Origin: Altibacter sp. HG106 | Lineage (GTDB): Bacteria > Bacteroidota > Bacteroidia > Flavobacteriales > Flavobacteriaceae | Assembly: GCF_028561755.1 (NCBI RefSeq) | Contig: NZ_JAQQTD010000006.1 | Location: 186,001 to 250,000, forward strand | Direction of reading: 5' to 3' | DNA: 64,000 nucleotides | Shown here: piece by piece, positions 24,942 to 33,932 of the stretch | How positions within the stretch are numbered: position 1 is the stretch's first letter | How the letters are laid out: every line of letters begins with the position of its first letter | Notes under the pieces: generated by a model | Databases searched by the model: none | Told to the model about the DNA's origin: nothing | The model's input: only the letters and a program-made list of their open reading frames with translations | Position numbers and translations under genes: made by a program

Positions 24942-25954
24942 TGCAAATTGAAGAACATTATTCCTTGCGAAATCACAATACCTTCGGCATTGCGGTGGAA
25001 GCACGTTTTTTTGTGTCCGTTAACTCCGTATCCGAATTAAAAGAGGCGCTGGCTTCACCCATTCATCCTAAAAAATTCATACTAGGAGGCGGTAGTAATA
25101 TGTTGCTTACCCAGGATGTGGATGCGTTGGTTATTCATGTAAATATTCGTGGAATAGAAACGTGTTCTGAAGACGAAACCACTGTAACCGTCAAAGCAAT
25201 GGCGGGTGAAAATTGGCATGAATTTGTGCTGTATACACTGGATCAAGGTTGGGGCGGACTAGAAAACCTTTCGCTCATTCCTGGAAACGTGGGCACAGCG
25301 CCCATTCAAAATATTGGAGCGTATGGCGTAGAATTGAAAGACCGTATGGTATCCTGCAACGCGGTAGCTGTTATTGATGGAACCGAGCGCGAATTTTCCG
25401 TCTCCGATTGCGAATTTGGATATCGTAATTCAATTTTCAAAAACCGTCTGAAGGGGCGTTATGTGATTACAGAAGTGGTTTTTCGCCTGACCAAAACCGC
25501 ACACGAACTTCACACCGAATACGGAGCTATCCGAGAACAGTTGGCAACAAACAAGGTTAGCAACATAGCACCCAAACATATTTCTGAAGCAGTGATTGCC
25601 ATCCGCCGACAAAAATTACCCGACCCGAAAGAGCTGGGAAACAGCGGTAGCTTTTTTAAGAATCCAGTCATCTCCAAGGCCGCATTCGACCGTTTCCAAC
25701 GGCTCTTTCCGGAAGCTCCTTATTATAATGTATCCGACACAGAAGTAAAAATTCCCGCGGGTTGGCTGATCGAACAAGCTGGATTTAAAGGAAAACGGTT
25801 CGGCGATGCTGGAGTACACAAACATCAAGCCCTGGTACTTGTAAATCACGGAAACGCTACGGGAGAACAACTTTGGACGCTAGCGGAGAACATACAAGCT
25901 GCCGTCAAAGAACAGTTTGGGATTGAAATTGTTCCAGAGGTAAACGTACTTTAG
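24941..25954 (+). CDS. murB: UDP-N-acetylmuramate dehydrogenase
   Basis: Reduces enolpyruvyl-UDP-GlcNAc to UDP-N-acetylmuramate with FAD and NADPH in peptidoglycan synthesis. The 337-residue type I enzyme shows the FAD-binding LGGGSNMLLTQDVDALVIH, GNVGTAPIQNIGAYGVELKD, and the proton-donor region LGNSGSFFKNPV; the end IVPEVNVL carries the catalytic Glu. Its ATG overlaps the aminotransferase stop, and its end overlaps the convergent fasciclin gene by four bases. Confidence 0.95.
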   Translation: MQIEEHYSLRNHNTFGIAVEARFFVSVNSVSELKEALASPIHPKKFILGGGSNMLLTQDVDALVIHVNIRGIETCSEDETTVTVKAMAGENWHEFVLYTLDQGWGGLENLSLIPGNVGTAPIQNIGAYGVELKDRMVSCNAVAVIDGTEREFSVSDCEFGYRNSIFKNRLKGRYVITEVVFRLTKTAHELHTEYGAIREQLATNKVSNIAPKHISEAVIAIRRQKLPDPKELGNSGSFFKNPVISKAAFDRFQRLFPEAPYYNVSDTEVKIPAGWLIEQAGFKGKRFGDAGVHKHQALVLVNHGNATGEQLWTLAENIQAAVKEQFGIEIVPEVNVL

Positions 25955-26547
25955 TAGGATAAAAGTACCGTATCTAAAATATGAACGGTGGCATTATCTC
26001 CTTCAATATCGGTCTTTCCAAGAACGGCCGTGACTCCATCTTCATTAGTTAGTTGTAACTCACTTCCCACTAGCTTCAGGGTAAGTGCAGTATCTTCTAA
26101 GGTGGTTAGTTGAACACTGCCCTTGGCTTTGGCTTCTTGAAATAATTCAGAAGAACTTTTCTTTCCTTCCACCATATGACGTTGCAAGAACTTCTTTAAT
26201 TCTTCCTTGTTTTTTTGCTGTAACAGATTGTCTTTGACTTCTAACGGAACCTTGGCAAAGGCTTCGTTACTGGGCACAAATAACGTAAAAGGTTCGGTTC
26301 GCGTGCGAAGCATGTCGGCCATTTCGGCACTCACTAACATGCCCATAAACATCTTTGCCTCTTGGGTGTTCATTAACTTGGGAAGCACACTGTTCAAGGT
26401 TTGTTCGTCAGATTCGCTGGTGACACTGCGCGCAGGAGCGTTGGTAGGTGTTTCTTCAGCATCGAAGTTTTCTTCTTTCGGATCGTCTTTACAACTAAAG
26501 AGCGATAGAGTAGTAGCAAGCAGCACTAGGGTAAAAATTCGCATCAT
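25951..26547 (-). CDS. Fasciclin-domain lipoprotein
   Basis: About 198 residues from ATG at 26547 (26544 is equally possible). The start MMRIFTLVLLATTLSLFSC is a lipoprotein signal, and the cysteine is followed by KDD, which resembles the surface-export signal known for Capnocytophaga lipoproteins. One FAS1 domain follows, with TPTNAPAR linker, LFVPSNEAFAKVP and the H2-type segment VHILDTVLLSY. FAS1 domains mediate cell-surface adhesion or binding. An in-frame upstream extension (to 26580) is rejected because it would precede the signal. Confidence 0.85.
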   Translation of the reverse strand: MMRIFTLVLLATTLSLFSCKDDPKEENFDAEETPTNAPARSVTSESDEQTLNSVLPKLMNTQEAKMFMGMLVSAEMADMLRTRTEPFTLFVPSNEAFAKVPLEVKDNLLQQKNKEELKKFLQRHMVEGKKSSSELFQEAKAKGSVQLTTLEDTALTLKLVGSELQLTNEDGVTAVLGKTDIEGDNATVHILDTVLLSY

Positions 26548-26608
26548 GTATGGCTTATTTAAGGGGTTAAAATTAACCAAATTACGAGCATATCACAAAG
26601 AAAGATTG

Positions 26609-26616
26609 TATTTTTG
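26609..26616 (+). promoter_or_regulatory. Candidate -7 box for the 26634 gene
   Basis: TATTTTTG fits TAnnTTTG, 17 bases before the ATG. No clear -33 element. Confidence 0.35.
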
Positions 26617-26633
26617 CCCTTTAAAATCAACGC

Positions 26634-26837
26634 ATGGGACTACTTTTAATCACATTAGCGCTTTTATTGTTGGCGGTCGCCGGAATCGCCATAAAAATAT
26701 GGGGTAAAAAAGACGGAAAGTTTGCCGGAACCTGTGCTAGCCAGAGTCCTTTTCTCAATAAAGAGGGAGAAGCCTGCGGTTTTTGCGGAAAAACTCCAGA
26801 TGAATTCGAAAACTGTACCGAACAAGCCCATCAATAA
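26634..26837 (+). CDS. Small cysteine-rich membrane-anchored protein
   Basis: A 67-residue protein with one N-terminal membrane helix (MGLLLITLALLLLAVAGIAI) followed by a short hydrophilic part with four cysteines (C34, CGFCG and C62). The spaced CxxC-type pair could bind a metal or form disulphides. The pattern recalls small flavobacterial 'membrane or secreted' proteins of unknown role. It is followed directly by a glycosyltransferase gene on the same strand. Confidence 0.7.
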   Translation: MGLLLITLALLLLAVAGIAIKIWGKKDGKFAGTCASQSPFLNKEGEACGFCGKTPDEFENCTEQAHQ

Positions 26838-26855
26838 GTGTTGTTATTGGGCCCC

Positions 26856-27953
26856 ATGACACTCGTATTCTTACTTGCTGTCTTGGCAGGCAGTAGCCTT
26901 CTCTACTATCTATTCTTTTCAGCTTATTCTTTTTACGCTTCGGAAAAACCTTCCCGTTTCGAAACCGACCTTCCTGTTTCACTCATTGTATGTGCCAAAA
27001 ATGAGGTGGAGAATTTGCGTAAGAATATTCCGTTATGGCTCCAGCAAGAATATTCCAACTTTGAATTGATATTAGTAAACGACGCTTCTCGAGATGAAAC
27101 CTTGGAAGTGATGGAATCTTTTGCTGAAAGTGACCGTCGCGTGAAAGTTGTGAACGTTAAGAATATTGAAGCGTTCTGGGCCAATAAGAAGTACGCCCTT
27201 ACTTTGGGAATCAAAAAAGCCATACATACGAGACTGCTTTTTACCGATGCCGACTGCCAACCGGCAAGCACTCAATGGCTACGCTTGATGACCCACTCTT
27301 TTTCAGAAGAAAAACAATTAATTTTAGGCTATGGTGCCTACCAAAAAAAATCGGGAATTTTAAATAAGCTCATCCGGTATGAGACCGCACTCACTGCCTT
27401 GCAATATTTGTCTTATACGCTACGCGGAATTCCTTATATGGGTGTGGGAAGAAATCTGGCCTATACAAGCCATTTATTCTACGAAACCAAAGGCTTCATG
27501 TCGCATGTTAAAATTCCATCAGGAGATGACGACCTTTTTGTCAATGAAGCTGCCACGGCAAAAAATGTGAGTATTTGTACCACTCCCGATGCGTTTACTT
27601 ACTCCCATCCAAAAACTACTTGGTACGGCTGGTGGCTACAGAAACGAAGACATATCACCACCGCGTCACACTACAAAGGCAAACACAAAGTACTCCTTGG
27701 ATTCTTTTTTATCACCTCGCTGTTATTTTGGCCGGTCGCAATTGCGTCGCTGTGCACGGCACTGTGGATGTGGGCACTCGCCTTGATTTCGCTAAGAATT
27801 GTCGCACAATATCTGGTGTATGGTAAAGCATTTCAGAAACTGAAAGAAGCAGACCTTATTCCTTGGATTCCGTTCTTGGAGATTTTTCTAGTATCCTTTC
27901 AATTAAGTATCTTTATTTCCAATACCTTCTCAAAACCTCCACGTTGGAAATAG
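26856..27953 (+). CDS. Membrane glycosyltransferase, family 2
   Basis: About 365 residues. An N-terminal hydrophobic segment leads into a GT-A domain with SLIVCAKNEVENLRKNIPLW, VNDASRDETLEVM, the metal-binding TDADCQPAST and an acceptor motif SGDDDLFVNEAA, then KRRH. Two or three hydrophobic segments follow from about residue 280. The product is unknown; such enzymes build polysaccharides or lipid-linked sugars. I preferred ATG at 26856; a GTG at 26838 abutting the upstream stop is possible. The end overlaps the sigma factor start by ten bases. Confidence 0.85.
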   Translation: MTLVFLLAVLAGSSLLYYLFFSAYSFYASEKPSRFETDLPVSLIVCAKNEVENLRKNIPLWLQQEYSNFELILVNDASRDETLEVMESFAESDRRVKVVNVKNIEAFWANKKYALTLGIKKAIHTRLLFTDADCQPASTQWLRLMTHSFSEEKQLILGYGAYQKKSGILNKLIRYETALTALQYLSYTLRGIPYMGVGRNLAYTSHLFYETKGFMSHVKIPSGDDDLFVNEAATAKNVSICTTPDAFTYSHPKTTWYGWWLQKRRHITTASHYKGKHKVLLGFFFITSLLFWPVAIASLCTALWMWALALISLRIVAQYLVYGKAFQKLKEADLIPWIPFLEIFLVSFQLSIFISNTFSKPPRWK

Positions 27954-28516
27954 ACGAACAAACCATTCTGAAGCATATTCACAAAGCAAAAAAAGGGGAA
28001 GCTTCTGGTTTTACGTTTCTTCTAGACCATTATTGGAATCAAGTCTACGGCTTTCAAATAAAACGCGTGAACAATGAGTATGAGGCGGAAGATATTACGA
28101 TTGAGACATTTTCTAAGGCATTCGATCGCATTGAAACGTTCGATGAGAACTACGCCTTTGCTACCTGGTTGATCGCTATTTCTAAAAATATACAAATTGA
28201 TCGCAGTCGCAGAAAAAATGCTGGCGTTTACGAGAACACCACAGACACTAGCGATGAACAAGTGCAACGCATCCCCGATCAAGCCCCTACCCCGGAAGAC
28301 ATACTCATTCGTGAACAAAATTTGGCACAGCTACTTCGGTATATCAAACAATTGAAACCGCAGTATCAAGATGTGATAAATTTGCGGTATTTTCAGGAGC
28401 GAAGTTATAAAGAAATGGCTGAGATTCTGGAAGAGCCGCTCAACAACGTAAAGGTTCGCCTGCTACGCGCCAAAAAGCTGCTCGCGGAAATTATTCAGGA
28501 AAATGATTCGCGGTGA
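27944..28516 (+). CDS. ECF-type RNA polymerase sigma factor
   Basis: A 190-residue sigma-70 family protein of the ECF size. Region 2 shows NEYEAEDITIETFSKAFDRIETF and TWLIAISKNIQIDRSRR; region 4 shows LKPQYQDVINLRYFQERSYKEMAEIL and a final KVRLLRAKKLLAE. The start is a TTG at 27944 inside the last codons of the glycosyltransferase; no in-frame ATG is available before region 2. The stop overlaps the Nramp-like start as GTGA. No anti-sigma factor gene lies next to it. Confidence 0.87.
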   Translation: MEIDEQTILKHIHKAKKGEASGFTFLLDHYWNQVYGFQIKRVNNEYEAEDITIETFSKAFDRIETFDENYAFATWLIAISKNIQIDRSRRKNAGVYENTTDTSDEQVQRIPDQAPTPEDILIREQNLAQLLRYIKQLKPQYQDVINLRYFQERSYKEMAEILEEPLNNVKVRLLRAKKLLAEIIQENDSR

Positions 28517-29724
28517 TTACTATTTTTAAGAAACTCGGACCCGGATTCGTGTTCGCCGGGGCAGCCATCGGGGTATCGCATTTAGTTCAGTCTACCCGTG
28601 CCGGAGCCGACTTCGGGTTTGGACTACTCTGGGCGCTACTGTTAATTAATGCCATTAAGTACCCGTTCTTCGAGTTTGGCCCACGATATGCCAGCGCTAC
28701 GGGAACGAGCCTCATTGAAGGGTATCGAAAGCTGGGAAAAGGAATGCTAATCTTGTACTACGGTGTAACCTTTGCCTCGATGTTTACTATTCAAACAGCC
28801 GTTACCATCGTGACTGCCGGGATTGCATCTTCCCTATTTGGGAGCGGATCAGTTGTGTTTTGGACGGCGGTGATTACAGGAGTCTGCACGCTCATTCTTC
28901 TTCTAGGACGGTATAAGGCATTAGATCATTTGATGAAGCTCATCGTGTTGTGTCTTACCGTAAGTACCGTTTTCGCTGTACTCCTTGTTAGTCCGAATAC
29001 CAGTAGCACCTCATTTGAGCAAGTTCTTCCTACCGATGCCATCTCCATTGCATTTTTAATTGCCTTTATGGGATGGATGCCGGCACCGCTTGATATTTCT
29101 ATCTGGCATTCTACGTGGACGCTGGAGAAAAAGAAAATGGACACATCTATTGATGCCAAGCAGTCTCGCTTCGATTTCAATGTAGGCTACCTCACAACCA
29201 CCCTACTCGCTGTAGGCTTTCTGGCGCTTGGCGCACTAGTAATGTATCAATCTGGGGCATCGTTTTCAAGTAACGGAACACAGTTTGCCAATCAGTTGAT
29301 CGATATGTATGCCTTTAGTCTTGGAGACTGGGCCCGACTCATTATCGGGATTGCTGCACTCACTACCATGTTTAGCACCACCCTTACCACCTTAGACGCC
29401 TCCCCCCGGGTCATGCATCGAGCTTCCGAAATACTTTTTAAGAAAACCTGGAAGCGTGGTTATTTGTTGTGGTTGTTTGTGTTGGTAGCAGGTACCTTGG
29501 CTATATTCTTGTTTTTCATTGCTGAAATGGGAACGTTAATCCAAATCGCCACGGTCCTATCCTTCTTAACAGCGCCCTTCTACGCTATTGGGAATTATGT
29601 ACTACTAACCGGAAAACATACCCCGGAAGCGGCACGTCCTTCCAAAGGATATCGCAGGTATGCCCTCTTTGGAATTTTGCTACTTCTCGCCTTTAGTGGT
29701 TGGTACATTACTACCCTATTCTAA
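28513..29724 (+). CDS. Nramp-family transporter with altered metal site
   Basis: A 403-residue integral membrane protein with 11 hydrophobic segments. The N-terminus LGPGFVFAGAAIGVSHLVQS followed by TRAGADFGFGLLWALLL aligns with the first helix of Nramp/MntH transporters, but where MntH has DPGN this protein has GVSH. The sixth helix shows WMPAPLDISIWHS where MntH has MPHNLYLHS. Both lost residues are metal ligands in characterised Nramps, so the ion may be other than manganese or iron, or transport may be lost. The start is GTG at 28513, overlapping the sigma factor. Confidence 0.78.
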   Translation: MITIFKKLGPGFVFAGAAIGVSHLVQSTRAGADFGFGLLWALLLINAIKYPFFEFGPRYASATGTSLIEGYRKLGKGMLILYYGVTFASMFTIQTAVTIVTAGIASSLFGSGSVVFWTAVITGVCTLILLLGRYKALDHLMKLIVLCLTVSTVFAVLLVSPNTSSTSFEQVLPTDAISIAFLIAFMGWMPAPLDISIWHSTWTLEKKKMDTSIDAKQSRFDFNVGYLTTTLLAVGFLALGALVMYQSGASFSSNGTQFANQLIDMYAFSLGDWARLIIGIAALTTMFSTTLTTLDASPRVMHRASEILFKKTWKRGYLLWLFVLVAGTLAIFLFFIAEMGTLIQIATVLSFLTAPFYAIGNYVLLTGKHTPEAARPSKGYRRYALFGILLLLAFSGWYITTLF

Positions 29725-29748
29725 GCTGGCTATGGCGTAATTTCTTTG

Positions 29749-29756
29749 TATCTTTG
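29749..29756 (+). promoter_or_regulatory. Candidate -7 box for lipA
   Basis: TATCTTTG fits TAnnTTTG and ends ten bases before the lipA ATG, giving a very short leader. No -33 TTG at the normal distance. Confidence 0.4.
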
Positions 29757-29766
29757 TACCCATACT

Positions 29767-30639
29767 ATGAGCACAGAAACCTTAGCACCTACAAAACCGG
29801 CTCCAAAGCCCAAGTGGCTTCGGGTCAAGTTACCTACGGGAAAAAAATATTCTGAACTTCGGGGACTGGTAGATAAATACGATCTGCACACTATTTGCAC
29901 CTCGGGAAGCTGCCCCAATATGGGGGAATGTTGGACCGAAGGAACCGCCACTTTCATGATTCTGGGGAACGTATGTACCCGCTCATGTGGTTTTTGTGGC
30001 GTTAAAACAGGAAGACCGGATACCGTTGCCTGGGATGAACCTGAAAAAGTAGCGCGCTCTATCAAGCTCATGGAAATCAAACATGCCGTGATCACCTCGG
30101 TAGATAGAGATGACCTGAAAGATATGGGATCGATCATTTGGGCCGAAACCGTACAGGCCATTCGCCGAATGAATCCTGAAACTACGCTAGAAACCTTGAT
30201 TCCTGACTTCCAAGGCGTCACTCGAAATATCGATCGTATCATCGCCGTGGCTCCCGAAGTGGTGTCGCACAATATGGAAACAGTAAAACGATTGACACGG
30301 GAAGTGCGTATTCAAGCAAAGTATGAACGCAGCCTGGAAGTTTTGCGATACCTTAAGGAGCAAGGCATAACAAGAACCAAAAGTGGTATCATGCTGGGAC
30401 TGGGGGAAACAGAGGAAGAAGTCATTCAAACCTTGAAAGACCTTCGCAGCGTCGATCTCGATATAGTGACCATCGGCCAATACCTTCAGCCTTCAAAAAA
30501 ACACCTACCCGTAAAAGAATTCATCACGCCCGAGCAGTTCAAAAAATATGAGACTATCGGACTCGAGATGGGCTTCAGACATGTGGAAAGCGGAGCGTTG
30601 GTTCGTTCTTCCTACAAAGCTCAAAAACACTTAACATAA
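29767..30639 (+). CDS. lipA: Lipoyl synthase
   Basis: A radical SAM enzyme that inserts two sulphur atoms into octanoyl groups on lipoyl-dependent proteins. The 290-residue protein has the auxiliary-cluster motif [12 protein letters not shown] and the radical SAM motif CTRSCGFC, then [13 protein letters not shown] and [19 protein letters not shown] at 29767 was chosen; an upstream start at 29746 would lie inside the candidate promoter. The gap gene begins four bases after the stop. The length is standard. Confidence 0.96.
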   Translation: MSTETLAPTKPAPKPKWLRVKLPTGKKYSELRGLVDKYDLHTICTSGSCPNMGECWTEGTATFMILGNVCTRSCGFCGVKTGRPDTVAWDEPEKVARSIKLMEIKHAVITSVDRDDLKDMGSIIWAETVQAIRRMNPETTLETLIPDFQGVTRNIDRIIAVAPEVVSHNMETVKRLTREVRIQAKYERSLEVLRYLKEQGITRTKSGIMLGLGETEEEVIQTLKDLRSVDLDIVTIGQYLQPSKKHLPVKEFITPEQFKKYETIGLEMGFRHVESGALVRSSYKAQKHLT

Positions 30640-30642
30640 TCG

Positions 30643-31650
30643 GTGCGTAGCAATCGTCCCATACGGGTTGGCATCAATGGTTTCGGACGCATCGGAAGAA
30701 CCTTATGCCGGTTATTATTGAACGAAGCAGACATCGAAGTGGTTCAGGTAAACGATATCACTTCCGCGGAGACCCTTGCCCATCTACTCAAATACGACAG
30801 TGTACACGGCACACTTGCCCTACCGGTACAAGCTCCTGAAAAGGATAGGATTATCGTTGGGGATCACACTATTACTTTTTCTTCCGAAGCAAACATTGCA
30901 GCCATTCCGTGGAAAGACCTTGATGTTGTTGTAGAATGCACCGGAAAATTCAAGACAAGAAGTCAGTTGCAAGCGCATCTAAGCAAGGAAGTCCCACGCG
31001 TGATTTTATCGGTGCCACCGGAAGATGACGATATCAAAACCATAGTAGTAGGCGTCAATGATCATTTAATAACTTCGGAAGACGCTATCCTCTCGAATGC
31101 ATCTTGTACCACCAACAATGCCGCTCCGATGCTTCAGGTGATTCAAGAGCTCTGCGGAATCGATCAGGCCTATATTACCACCGTACATAGCTACACCACA
31201 GACCAGAGCCTCCACGATCAACCTCATCGCGACCTGAGGAGAGCACGGGCGGCCGGACAGTCCATCGTTCCTACTACTACAGGAGCCGCCAAGGCACTCA
31301 CTAAGATTTTCCCAGAGCTCTCTGAGGTGATTGGGGGCTGCGGAATTCGTGTTCCCGTGATTAATGGATCATTGACCGATATAACGCTTAACGTTCAGAG
31401 AGATACCTCTATTGCTTCTGTGAATGAAGCGTTTAAAAAGGCCTCGCAGCAACAGTTACGAGGTATTCTTCAGTATACCGAAGACCCCATTGTTTCGGTA
31501 GACATTAAAGATAATCGGCATTCCTGTATTTTCGATGCCGGGATGACTTCCGTAATCGGACGCCTGGTAAAAATCATTGGATGGTATGATAATGAGGTGG
31601 GCTACAGCACAAGAATTATGGATTTAATCCGCCTAATATCGAGGAAATAA
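30643..31650 (+). CDS. gap: Glyceraldehyde-3-phosphate dehydrogenase, type I
   Basis: Oxidises glyceraldehyde-3-phosphate in glycolysis, or the reverse in gluconeogenesis. The 335-residue protein has the NAD-binding VGINGFGRIGRTLCRLL, SNASCTTNNAAP with catalytic Cys155, and the catalytic His in TTVHSYTTDQ. WYDNEVGYSTRI at the C-terminus is complete. The start is GTG at 30643, four bases after lipA, so the two are probably one transcript. Flavobacteria often carry a second gap; which one this is cannot be told from the window. Confidence 0.93.
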   Translation: MRSNRPIRVGINGFGRIGRTLCRLLLNEADIEVVQVNDITSAETLAHLLKYDSVHGTLALPVQAPEKDRIIVGDHTITFSSEANIAAIPWKDLDVVVECTGKFKTRSQLQAHLSKEVPRVILSVPPEDDDIKTIVVGVNDHLITSEDAILSNASCTTNNAAPMLQVIQELCGIDQAYITTVHSYTTDQSLHDQPHRDLRRARAAGQSIVPTTTGAAKALTKIFPELSEVIGGCGIRVPVINGSLTDITLNVQRDTSIASVNEAFKKASQQQLRGILQYTEDPIVSVDIKDNRHSCIFDAGMTSVIGRLVKIIGWYDNEVGYSTRIMDLIRLISRK

Positions 31651-31680
31651 CTATATTTATCGCCGAAGTACACAATCTGT

Positions 31681-33930
31681 ATGCAACTTTGCAAACGAAG
31701 CAGTAGGTGGGTTTGTTGCCTCCTTTTCTTAATCCTAGCCCCTGGAGTGTCCCTTGCGATGCAGACCAGCAAGGATACGTTGGCCATAGTAAAAAGGTAT
31801 CAACAAGAGGCAGAAACCGCAACCAAAGCAAAACAATACGACAAGGCGATTGAAAAGTTGACAAACGCCAACACCCTAGTATCGTTTACGCAAGACCCAC
31901 TTGCCAAAGGCAAAGTTAAGCTAGATCGTGGTAGCTTATTCTATGATCTGCATCATTTCGATAAAGCTAATTCTGAGATTATTCAGGCCATTATTTATCT
32001 GAAAGAAAGTAAGAACGATAGTCTACTGGCGCAATCCTTCATCCTTCAAAGTTTCATCTTAAGCAATATTGGCAAGTTCGAGGAAGCCAATAGTTTTGCG
32101 AAAGATGCGAATACACTCTACGCGCAACAAAATAATGAAAATGGTCAGGCGCAGGTGTTGGTCGCGCAGGGATTCCTAGAATATAAGATGAACAACTTTA
32201 ATAAAGCGATCAACTATTTTGACGCTGCCTTGCCCACCCTCGAAGAAAACGACGCATTCCAGCTACTCGCCTTCTCCAAGCTAAAAATCGCCGATTCCTA
32301 TCTCAATTTAGAAAATGAGACCTCTCAGAATAAATTACAACAGGCCAAATTAGCACTGGCTGATGCAACGAATTTGGTAGAGACCCATGGTTTTGACAAG
32401 TTGCGTATTGAAAGTTATAAGACACGCGCCTATATCGCGTTACGAGAAAACAACATGGCCATTGCCGAAGAGAATCTAACGCGCTATGAATTTCAAAACG
32501 ATTCCTTACAACAAATATACCTTTCGGCGGTAGCCAAAAGTGTAGACACCGAGAGCAATGTTGGCGATTTGAACGAGATTATCGCCACCCAACAAGACGA
32601 TATCGATAAAAAACAAAAATCGATCAATTTCAGTAGAATGACCACCGGGCTCAGTATCGCCTTAATCGTTATCCTATCGCTACTTACCTTATCACTCTAT
32701 AAAAACAACAACTTACGGGCCAAAGCGAACGAATTATTACAAGACAAAAATAACGAGCTGCAACTCGCCAAAGAAAAGGCCGAAAAAGCATCGTTGGCAA
32801 AAGCACAATTTCTCTCTACCATTACTCATGAGTTGCGTACGCCGCTATATGCCGTTACCGGGTTAACGCACTTATTATTGGAGGAAAACCCCAAACCCGG
32901 CCAGAAAGACCATCTAAACTCATTGAAGTTCTCGGGAGAATATCTGCTCTCTCTCATCAATAACATCCTGGATCTGAACAAGCTTGAAGCCAACAAAGTG
33001 GAAATTGAGAAAACCACCTTTAATCTGAAAAAACGTCTTAATGATGTTTTGGTTGCCTTGCGGAAATCGGCTGAAGATCGCAAAAATAATCTCCACTTCG
33101 AGTTCGACGAGCGTATCCCTAACAAACTGGTGGGAGACCCACTGAAGCTCTCGCAGATTTTGATCAACTTGATAGGAAATTCGGTTAAATTCACACAAAA
33201 CGGAGATGTTACGGTTCGTGTGCGACTGGTGGAACAGACCGGAAAAAACAAAGTGAAGCTTCATTTTGAAATCGAAGACAACGGCGTCGGTATTTCCAGA
33301 AAGAAACAAAAAAGCATCTTCGAAACCTTCTCTCAAGCCTCCCTTCAGATCAATAGAAAATTTGGAGGTACAGGTCTCGGACTTTCCATCGTAAAGAACT
33401 TATTAGAGTTGATGGGTAGTAAAATCCATTTGGAAAGTCAGTTAGGCAAAGGCTCTAAGTTCTGGTTTGATCTTTCGTTAGGAGTTTCTGAAGAATATCA
33501 AGAAGATGCAAATCCGCGGAACATTATCGCAGAGGTAGATTATGGCATGTTAGAAGACAAATCGGTCCTGGTGGTAGAAGACAACAAGATCAACCAGATG
33601 ATCACCAAGAAAATCTTGGAGAAGAATAATATGGTCTGTAAGGTTGCCGATAATGGAATTGATGCCATTGAAATGATTAAGGCTGAAAACTTCGATGTTA
33701 TCCTAATGGATATCCATATGCCTGGAATCAGTGGAATTGAGGCGACACAAAAGATCCGGGAGTTCGACAAACAACTTCCCATCATTGCATTAACGGCCGT
33801 GACCATTGACGAAAACTTGGATGATTTCTACCGTGCCGGATTTAATGAAATCATTCCGAAGCCCTTCAAAACAGAAGAGTTTTTTGAAAAAATATACCGA
33901 ACCCTCGATAACAAAAAGATCCCTGTGTAG
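31681..33930 (+). CDS. TPR-containing hybrid histidine kinase
   Basis: A 749-residue sensor. It begins with a signal peptide (about 1-28) and a helical TPR region (about 30-290), followed by a membrane helix (about 320-342) and a coiled coil. The kinase core has the H-box ITHELRTPL with His383, the N-box NLIGNSVKFT and GTGLGLSIVKNLLELMGS. A C-terminal receiver domain carries the phospho-acceptor Asp677 in DVILMDIHMPG. There is no HPt or DNA-binding output domain, so the signal must go to another protein. The ligand, sensed in the periplasm by the TPRs, is unknown. Confidence 0.93.
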   Translation: MQLCKRSSRWVCCLLFLILAPGVSLAMQTSKDTLAIVKRYQQEAETATKAKQYDKAIEKLTNANTLVSFTQDPLAKGKVKLDRGSLFYDLHHFDKANSEIIQAIIYLKESKNDSLLAQSFILQSFILSNIGKFEEANSFAKDANTLYAQQNNENGQAQVLVAQGFLEYKMNNFNKAINYFDAALPTLEENDAFQLLAFSKLKIADSYLNLENETSQNKLQQAKLALADATNLVETHGFDKLRIESYKTRAYIALRENNMAIAEENLTRYEFQNDSLQQIYLSAVAKSVDTESNVGDLNEIIATQQDDIDKKQKSINFSRMTTGLSIALIVILSLLTLSLYKNNNLRAKANELLQDKNNELQLAKEKAEKASLAKAQFLSTITHELRTPLYAVTGLTHLLLEENPKPGQKDHLNSLKFSGEYLLSLINNILDLNKLEANKVEIEKTTFNLKKRLNDVLVALRKSAEDRKNNLHFEFDERIPNKLVGDPLKLSQILINLIGNSVKFTQNGDVTVRVRLVEQTGKNKVKLHFEIEDNGVGISRKKQKSIFETFSQASLQINRKFGGTGLGLSIVKNLLELMGSKIHLESQLGKGSKFWFDLSLGVSEEYQEDANPRNIIAEVDYGMLEDKSVLVVEDNKINQMITKKILEKNNMVCKVADNGIDAIEMIKAENFDVILMDIHMPGISGIEATQKIREFDKQLPIIALTAVTIDENLDDFYRAGFNEIIPKPFKTEEFFEKIYRTLDNKKIPV

Positions 33931-33932
33931 CG

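Noticed and set aside
29730-30272. Long antisense open frame opposite the lipA start region
   Set aside because: It covers the conserved cysteine motifs of lipA on the other strand; lipA is certain, so this is a shadow.
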